Below are positions 1 to 6,443 of a stretch of DNA of 6,443 nt, piece after piece. A program made the translations under genes and the position numbers. The DNA is from SAR202 cluster bacterium (lineage in GTDB: Bacteria > Chloroflexota > Dehalococcoidia > UBA3495): the NCBI GenBank assembly GCA_009392075.1, contig VFHG01000051.1, forward strand, positions 1 to 6,443. Reading direction: 5' to 3'. The first letter of the stretch is position 1; each line of letters starts with the position of its first letter. The notes under the pieces are model-generated. The model was given only the letters and a program-made list of their open reading frames with translations. It was not told the origin of the DNA and searched no databases.

Positions 1-1
1 C

Positions 2-253
2 GAACGCAAGGGTCACGACCACGAAGATGATGAAAGCCATGACCATGGAGACCATGAGGGTCACGACCACGGCGCTCAAGAAAGCCATGACTCCCACGAC
101 GACTATGATGGCCACGACAATCACGGGGATCACGACCACGGACCCGGCGGTCACAGTCATGGGCATCGCATGCCCGAGAGGCCAGCGGCTAGCGGGCCTG
201 CGGCCAAGAAGCCCGGGTTCTTCGCCAGGCTGTTCGGAAAAAATAGGGACTAG
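2..253 (+). CDS. C-terminal end of a histidine-rich, probably metal-binding protein (5' end outside window)
   Basis: An open frame enters from the left edge and ends at TAG 251-253, giving 83 residues. Residues 4-55 are dominated by His, Asp and Gly, with 16 His in residues 5-55, in motifs such as GHDHG, SHDHGDH and GHSHGH. A Pro/Ala linker (about 57-70) follows, then a short hydrophobic-basic end, PGFFARLFGKNRD. The only in-frame ATG (residue 57) lies after the His-rich part, so the true start is upstream and the catalytic or transport domain is not visible. His-rich tails of this kind are known in nickel and zinc handling proteins (HypB, UreE, SlyD, CobW-type GTPases, CDF and ZIP transporters); a role in binding Zn, Ni or Co is inferred from that. 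The family cannot be named from this fragment. Another frame across the same bases gives Met/Thr-rich protein and is a shadow. The gene converges on secA. Confidence 0.7.
   Translation, partial: ERKGHDHEDDESHDHGDHEGHDHGAQESHDSHDDYDGHDNHGDHDHGPGGHSHGHRMPERPAASGPAAKKPGFFARLFGKNRD
8..151 (+). repeat. 48-nt in-frame tandem repeat encoding 16-residue His/Asp units
   Basis: Three consecutive 48-nt units lie at 8-55, 56-103 and 104-151. Units 1 and 2 share two exact blocks at the same offset: AGGGTCACGACCACG (9-23 and 57-71) and GAAAGCCATGAC (32-43 and 80-91). Their peptides are KGHDHEDDESHDHGDH and EGHDHGAQESHDSHDD. The third unit, beginning YDGHDNHGDHDHG, is more diverged and keeps only the GHD/HDHG pattern. 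The 48-nt period preserves the reading frame, so the His-rich tail probably grew by duplication inside the gene. Confidence 0.7.
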
Positions 254-445
254 CGGGCTTTCAAGAACCTAGGGCGACCGACCCGCCGCTCATGGTGAGC
301 TCCGACCGGAGTCGAGAGTCTTGTTGAAATCGGACCTGCCGAACCACGGCTTGAGGTTAGGTCAGGTTTCGACGTTGGGCATGGCTTATGCGCATCCTTC
401 GACGGGCTCAGGACGGGCGATGAGGGTGGATCGGCCTGAAAAACC
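254..445. other. convergent intergenic region, no gene seen
   Basis: This 192-nt gap separates the ends of the His-rich gene (+) and secA (-). I found no convincing coding frame, tRNA or strong terminator. Short inverted pairs exist, such as GCCG/CGGC at 338-341 and 347-350, but none has a long stem followed by a T run. A run of five A on the plus strand just outside the secA stop (439-443, read as TTTTT on the secA strand) has no clear hairpin before it. The most distinctive element is the repeat-like sequence at 396-419. Confidence 0.6.
396..419. repeat. possible dispersed intergenic repeat of the TTCGACnnGCTCAGG type
   Basis: The segment contains TTCGACGGGCTCAGGAC, which matches the general form of a short repeat (TTCGACAAGCTCAGG and variants) that I recall as abundant between genes in many environmental bacterial genomes. 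Further left, CTCATGGTGAGC (287-298) and CGAACCACGG (340-349) resemble other arms of the same repeat class, so 286-419 may hold more than one decayed copy. Only one good copy is in the window, so repetition cannot be shown here. A role in transcription termination between the converging genes is possible but not demonstrated. Confidence 0.35.
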
Positions 446-3076
<2,631 letters not shown>

Positions 3077-3087
3077 TGATATTCAAA

Positions 3088-3093
3088 CCTCTT
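3088..3093 (-). promoter_or_regulatory. ribosome binding site of secA
   Basis: Read on the minus strand this is AAGAGG, with 11 nt between it and the ATG at 3076-3074. The spacing is slightly long, but it is the only Shine-Dalgarno-like sequence near the start, and the SecA N-terminus supports that ATG. Confidence 0.55.
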
Positions 3094-3149
3094 AGATTAG
3101 CACCATAGACGCGATGGCCGTTGATGCCGTCTCTGGCGACTCAAAACCA

Positions 3150-3178
3150 ATTATATTGTATCCAATGCTATCTGGGGA
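3150..3178 (-). promoter_or_regulatory. putative sigma70-type promoter of secA
   Basis: The minus strand carries a perfect TATAAT at 3155-3150, in an AT-rich patch within otherwise GC-rich sequence. A start about 7 nt downstream would give a leader of roughly 65 nt before the secA ATG. The hexamer 17 nt upstream (TCCCCA, 3178-3173) is a poor -35 match, so the call rests on the -10 and its position in the pyrD-secA gap. An overlapping TACAAT at 3160-3155 is an alternative -10. Confidence 0.4.
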
Positions 3179-3224
3179 TGCACGCCCATTTTGAGTGGGT
3201 AAGTGAGCGGAGGCCGGCAGGCCG

Positions 3225-4268
3225 TTAGGCCAAACTGCGAAGGTCAGTGACTCCGGACTCAACCATCCAGTCTTGAAGTTCCATCAAGATCCGCCACGGC
3301 GCTGACAATCCAACCAGGTTGGCGCTGCCTATCTGTACGGCTGACGCGCCGGCCAGGATGTATTCTGCCGCATGCTCGCCGGAGAAGACGCCGCCGACAC
3401 CGATGATAGGCACGTCCACTGCGCGGGAGACCTGGTAAACCATGGCCATTGAGATTGGGCGCAGGCCCGGACCGGAGAGGCCGCCGGTGACGTTGCCCAG
3501 CACCGGTTGGCGGGTTTGGGTGTCAATGCGCATGGCCGGTATTGTATTGCAGATGGTAATGGCGTCGGCCCCGCCGTCAACTGCAGCGAGGGCAATCGCG
3601 GTGATGTCAGGCACGTTTGGCGCCAGTTTGGCCAGCAGAGGTAGGTCCGTATTGGCCCTGACCGAGGCTACTGCTTGGGCAGTGAGCTGGGCGCTGTGGG
3701 CGAAGAGAGACCCATCTTCCACGTTGGGGCAACTTAGGTTGAGTTCGATCGCCCGGTATCCGGTGCCTTGGGCGGCCATGGCCGCCATCTCGCCGAACTG
3801 GTCAACGGAATCCGAGGCGAAACTGAGGATACAGGTGGCGTTCCACTGGCCCCAGGTAGGGGTGACCTCCCGAATCGCTGCTTCGATACCGGGGTTGGTG
3901 AGACCGATGGCATTCAGGAACAGCAGGTCGCCTGCGTCCCAGGCTTCCCGGTAGGACTTGGGAAACCATTGAGGTTCTGGGTTGCCCTCGCGAGGCAGGC
4001 GGGTGAACGTCTTAGGGACGACTGCGCCCAGTTGGCTCAGGTCCATATCGTCGGTAATGCCCCTACCGTAACCGTCGTAGCCGAATGTCCCGGAGGCAAT
4101 CATCACCGGATTGGCCAACCGCAGATGATGGGGGTTATTAGGGGCCAAATCTACGGATAAATCAAGCGAACTCTTATCCAGTAAATCTTCAGTCCCTTGA
4201 ACAGACTCTGGTCTATTCGTCTTCCTCACCATCTGTGGTGTCGTCTGACTCGTCGTTCCCCTCCGCAT
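3225..4268 (-). CDS. pyrD: dihydroorotate dehydrogenase, class 1B type
   Basis: This flavoenzyme oxidises dihydroorotate to orotate, the fourth step of UMP synthesis, in the cytoplasm. Counting from the farthest upstream start (GTG 4295), the FMN-binding barrel begins near residue 44 (LDLSVDLAP). It contains NPVMIASGTFGYDGYG (62-77), NAIGLTNPG (128-136), the catalytic loop ELNLSCPNV with base Cys189 (codon 3731-3729), FMN-contacting AKLAPN (222-227), ICNTIPAMRID (248-258), GGLSGPGLRP (271-280) and the phosphate-binding IIGVGGV (297-303). Cys as base and the overall pattern fit class 1 rather than membrane-bound class 2, which uses Ser. Class 1B enzymes normally pair with PyrK, which is not in this window. 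The start is uncertain: ATG 4268 is chosen because GGAG lies 6 nt before it, giving 347 residues. ATG 4232 (335 residues) fits the family length better, while GTG 4295 would give 356. The first residues are low-complexity and overlap an acidic frame, so a late start is quite possible. The stop is TAA. Confidence 0.93.
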   Translation of the reverse strand: MRRGTTSQTTPQMVRKTNRPESVQGTEDLLDKSSLDLSVDLAPNNPHHLRLANPVMIASGTFGYDGYGRGITDDMDLSQLGAVVPKTFTRLPREGNPEPQWFPKSYREAWDAGDLLFLNAIGLTNPGIEAAIREVTPTWGQWNATCILSFASDSVDQFGEMAAMAAQGTGYRAIELNLSCPNVEDGSLFAHSAQLTAQAVASVRANTDLPLLAKLAPNVPDITAIALAAVDGGADAITICNTIPAMRIDTQTRQPVLGNVTGGLSGPGLRPISMAMVYQVSRAVDVPIIGVGGVFSGEHAAEYILAGASAVQIGSANLVGLSAPWRILMELQDWMVESGVTDLRSLA

Positions 4269-4434
4269 CATCTTCTCCATTGGCCGGACATGCACCGTTG
4301 GCGCTGGGTTATTCGGACCCGGCCAGGTTCAGGTCAGTTGGTTCGACCTCTTCGTCGTCATCCTGGCCGTCTTCAATCCCGTCATCCGAGGCGTCGTCAT
4401 TGTCGTTTTCATTGAGCCCCATTTCTGGGAGACT
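4213..4434 (-). pseudogene. in-frame acidic continuation of rpoC beyond its stop (decayed tail?)
   Basis: The rpoC frame can be read on past TAG 4437-4435 for 41 codons (4434-4312), then TAA (4311-4309), then 31 more codons (4308-4216) to TAG 4215-4213. Both stretches are extremely acidic: 17 of 41 and 13 of 31 residues are Asp or Glu, with runs such as DNDDASDDGIEDGQDDDEE and DDTTDGEEDE, and neither has any Lys or Arg. The annotated end of RpoC, from about residue 588, also lacks Lys and Arg and is Ser/Glu/Asp-rich, so the style continues across the stops. The simplest reading is a formerly longer acidic RpoC tail broken by two nonsense changes. Stop readthrough, a separate small protein, or sequencing errors are alternatives. 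The distal part overlaps possible upstream pyrD starts in another frame. Confidence 0.4.
4309..4422 (-). CDS. possible small acidic protein, 37 residues, downstream of rpoC
   Basis: ATG 4422-4420 to TAA 4311-4309 encodes a 37-residue peptide that begins MGLNENDNDD and ends LAGSE. Sixteen of its residues are Asp or Glu and none is Lys or Arg. It starts 12 nt after the rpoC stop and in the same frame, which would allow translation reinitiation, but I see no Shine-Dalgarno sequence before it. No family is recognised. It may be only the first half of the broken rpoC tail described for 4213-4434 rather than a gene. Confidence 0.25.
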   Translation of the reverse strand: MGLNENDNDDASDDGIEDGQDDDEEVEPTDLNLAGSE

Positions 4435-6443
4435 CTAATCCGACGTCGAGTTGGATTCTTCACTTGCAGTGGAGGGAGTGGGATCGGAAGTGTCTCCGTC
4501 CTCGCTATACTGCGGCTCGAAAGCGCCGTTAGATGCTTCTTCGGTACTATCCGTGGCTGTGGCGCCCAGCCATCCGCCTGGGGACACCGCGGCAATCGCA
4601 GGCACCGGTTGGGGTTCCAGCAGCTCTGCCATGCCGGGAATCTCGACCCGGGCGGGGATGAGCCTGCCGATAATAACGTTTTCCTTCAGTCCCTGGAGCC
4701 AGTCCTGAGCGCCGCTCACCGCCGCTTGAGTCAGCACCCTGGTGGTTTCTTGGAAGGAAGCCGCAGACAGGAAGCTGTCGGTCAGCAGAGATGCCCGTGT
4801 AATACCGAGGAAGATGGGCTTGGCGGTGGTCGGCTCTCCGCCCTCGGCCATCACTTTGGCGTTCTGGTCTTGGAACTGGAATTTGTCGACCATCTGGCCG
4901 GGTATGAAGTCGGAGTCTCCGGTGGATTCCACCTGTACCCGGCGGAGCATCTGCCGGAGGATAATCTCGATGTGTTTGTCGTGGATCGCCACACCCTGGC
5001 TTTGGTAGACCTGTTGTACCTGGTCAACCAGGTAATTTTGCAAGTCGTCCTTGCCGCGGATGTGAAGGATATCGTGAGGGTTCAACGGTCCGCTGATCAG
5101 CGGGTCGCCGGCCATCACGGTGTCGCCGTCCTTGACCAACATGTACGATGAGGCGAGGATCAGATGTTCGCGTGCCTCAACATCGTCCCAGACGATGGAA
5201 ATTACATCGCCGTCGATCTCAACTCGGCCTCCGATGTTGGAGACGACTTGCTCGATGGGTTCGCCTTCACCGGACTGGGCTGCTTCGATGGCTGACTCAG
5301 CGGCCTTCTTGATGGCAGCTTTGGACTTCCTGCCCTTCAGCGCAGGCATTGCCGTGGCCAGGACCATACCCGGTTCCACAGTTTCGCCCTCGTCCACCAG
5401 GATCAGTCCCCCCTCCGGCGCCTGGTAGTCCTCGCGGAACTCTTCTCGGCTGGTCAATCGCAGACGGCGGCCTTCTTCATCCGCATCCAGCTCTACCAAA
5501 CCGTCGATGTCGGCTAGTATGGCCGCGCCTTTGGGGACGCGGGCTTCGAACAGCTCTTCCACTCTGGGCAGACCACTGGTGATGTCCGTACCGGCGATGC
5601 CGCCGGTGTGGAATGTACGCATGGTGAGTTGGGTGCCTGGCTCGCCGATGCTTTGAGCGGCGATGATGCCGACGGCTTGCCCCATCTCCACGGTCTTGCC
5701 AGTGGCGGGCAGCCGGCCGTAGCAGGACTGACACACGCCGCGGCGGCATTCGCAGGTCAACGGTGAGCGCACCGCGACCTCTCTGATCCCGGCATCGACC
5801 AGCGTTTGGCCAATATCCAGGTCGATCTCTTGGTTGCGTTCCAACAGGATCTCGCCAGTCTCCGGGTGGGCCACCGGTGCGGCGGCCAGCCTCCCGTTGA
5901 TCCTCTCCGGTAGAGTCTTCCCGGTTTCGTCTTCCGGACGGGGGACGATCCAATGGGAATCGAACGTGTCGCAGTCTTGCTCCAGGATGATTACTTCCTG
6001 GGCAATGTCGATCAACCGGCGGGTCAAGTATCCGCTGTCGGCGGTCCTCAGGGCGGTGTCGGCCAAACCTTTCCGGGCTCCGTGGGTGGAGATGAAGTAC
6101 TCCAGGGCTGTGAGGCCCTCACGGAAACTGGACTTGATGGGCAGGTCAATGATCCGCCCTTTAGGATTGCTCATCAGGCCGCGCATGCCAGCCATCTGTT
6201 TGATCTGAGAGATGTTACCCTTTGCGCCCGAAACGGCCATCACGGCGATGCCGCCGTAGTTAGGCAGTTCTTCTTCCACGAATTCTGTGGTCCTATCGGA
6301 TGCCTTGGTCCAAGCGTCAACGGTTTTGTTGTAGCGTTCTTCCTCTGAGATCAGTCCCGAGAGGAATTGGTCTTCGAATCCGTTCACCATTTCTGTCGTT
6401 TCGTCCAAGACCTGCTGTTTCTTGGAGGAAACTTGAATGTCAT
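4435..6443 (-). CDS. rpoC: DNA-directed RNA polymerase subunit beta' (C-terminal portion; 5' end outside window)
   Basis: RpoC is the large catalytic subunit of RNA polymerase. The frame is open to the right edge (6443), so the apparent TTG start at 6408 is not a real start, and the NADFDGD catalytic site lies upstream, unseen. Counting from that TTG, visible parts are [20 protein letters not shown] (59-78), [20 protein letters not shown] (95-114, bridge-helix region), and the second zinc site with Cys146, Cys219, Cys226 and Cys229, including an extra Cys221 (CECRRGVC). The trigger-loop segment is [20 protein letters not shown] (250-269), with no large insertion after it, unlike the proteobacterial enzyme. 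A beta-rich section (about 285-450) includes an Ala/Lys linker near 360-380. The conserved C-terminal helices contain [13 protein letters not shown] (479-491) and [14 protein letters not shown] (573-586). After about 588 comes a Pro/Ser/Glu-rich tail without Lys or Arg, ending ESNSTSD before TAG. pyrD follows on the same strand about 170-200 nt later. Confidence 0.97.
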   Translation of the reverse strand, partial: DIQVSSKKQQVLDETTEMVNGFEDQFLSGLISEEERYNKTVDAWTKASDRTTEFVEEELPNYGGIAVMAVSGAKGNISQIKQMAGMRGLMSNPKGRIIDLPIKSSFREGLTALEYFISTHGARKGLADTALRTADSGYLTRRLIDIAQEVIILEQDCDTFDSHWIVPRPEDETGKTLPERINGRLAAAPVAHPETGEILLERNQEIDLDIGQTLVDAGIREVAVRSPLTCECRRGVCQSCYGRLPATGKTVEMGQAVGIIAAQSIGEPGTQLTMRTFHTGGIAGTDITSGLPRVEELFEARVPKGAAILADIDGLVELDADEEGRRLRLTSREEFREDYQAPEGGLILVDEGETVEPGMVLATAMPALKGRKSKAAIKKAAESAIEAAQSGEGEPIEQVVSNIGGRVEIDGDVISIVWDDVEAREHLILASSYMLVKDGDTVMAGDPLISGPLNPHDILHIRGKDDLQNYLVDQVQQVYQSQGVAIHDKHIEIILRQMLRRVQVESTGDSDFIPGQMVDKFQFQDQNAKVMAEGGEPTTAKPIFLGITRASLLTDSFLSAASFQETTRVLTQAAVSGAQDWLQGLKENVIIGRLIPARVEIPGMAELLEPQPVPAIAAVSPGGWLGATATDSTEEASNGAFEPQYSEDGDTSDPTPSTASEESNSTSD

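Noticed and set aside
1..253. Short repeated CACGACCACG units as a CRISPR array
   Set aside because: The repeats are in-frame His/Asp codons in a protein, with no constant repeat separated by unique spacers.
388..395. ATGCGCAT palindrome as an operator
   Set aside because: A single 8-nt palindrome with no partner or nearby promoter is expected by chance.
3180..3231. GGCC-rich inverted repeats just after the pyrD stop as a terminator (GGCC-TAAC-GGCC, and CCCA/TGGG at 3185-3199)
   Set aside because: The stems are only 4 bp, alternative pairings compete, and no T run follows on the pyrD strand.
4329..4595. 88-residue minus-strand frame overlapping the rpoC end
   Set aside because: It overlaps the rpoC C-terminal tail in another phase, and its protein has no recognisable pattern, whereas the acidic phase is strongly biased.
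4451..6348. Open frames on the plus strand opposite rpoC (e.g. 4609-5151, 5834-6208, 5953-6348)
   Set aside because: They are antisense to conserved RpoC with no independent coding signal.

Overview
This window is mostly a housekeeping block on the minus strand, read as rpoC, then pyrD, then secA. A converging plus-strand gene enters at the left edge, and only its C-terminal end is visible. By protein style the three housekeeping genes look like a Chloroflexota-type bacterium, possibly Dehalococcoidia/SAR202-like. Signs are the SecA N-terminal half with its short insert before the conserved ITYGTNNEFGFDYLRDNM block, an RpoC trigger loop without the large proteobacterial insertion, and a class 1B-type PyrD. 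This placement rests on remembered family patterns and was not tested by a search.

Layout from left to right. Positions 2-253 (+) encode the last 83 residues of a protein with a histidine/aspartate-rich tail built from about three 16-residue repeats, followed by a short hydrophobic-basic end. Positions 254-445 are a convergent intergenic region with no gene; it holds a sequence resembling the dispersed TTCGACaaGCTCAGG-type intergenic repeats. Positions 446-3076 (-) are a complete secA. Positions 3077-3224 hold a likely secA promoter and ribosome binding site. Next is a complete pyrD (3225 to about 4268, -) whose start is ambiguous. Positions 4213-4434 are an unusual strip directly downstream of rpoC. 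Positions 4435-6443 (-) are the 3' portion of rpoC, whose 5' part lies beyond the right edge.

The genes serve transcription (RNA polymerase beta' subunit), pyrimidine synthesis (dihydroorotate dehydrogenase) and protein export (SecA ATPase). Apart from shared strand and growth-related roles, nothing shows that they work together. I did not find a new defence, mobile or RNA system.

The most noteworthy signal is the strip after rpoC. The rpoC reading frame continues past its TAG stop for 72 more sense codons, crossing one further in-frame TAA. It encodes a strikingly acidic sequence: 30 of 72 residues are Asp or Glu and none is Lys or Arg. This looks like a decayed, or alternatively reinitiated, acidic C-terminal tail of RpoC, and its distal part overlaps the possible 5' end of pyrD. 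The second signal is the His-rich repeat tail at the left edge, probably metal-binding.
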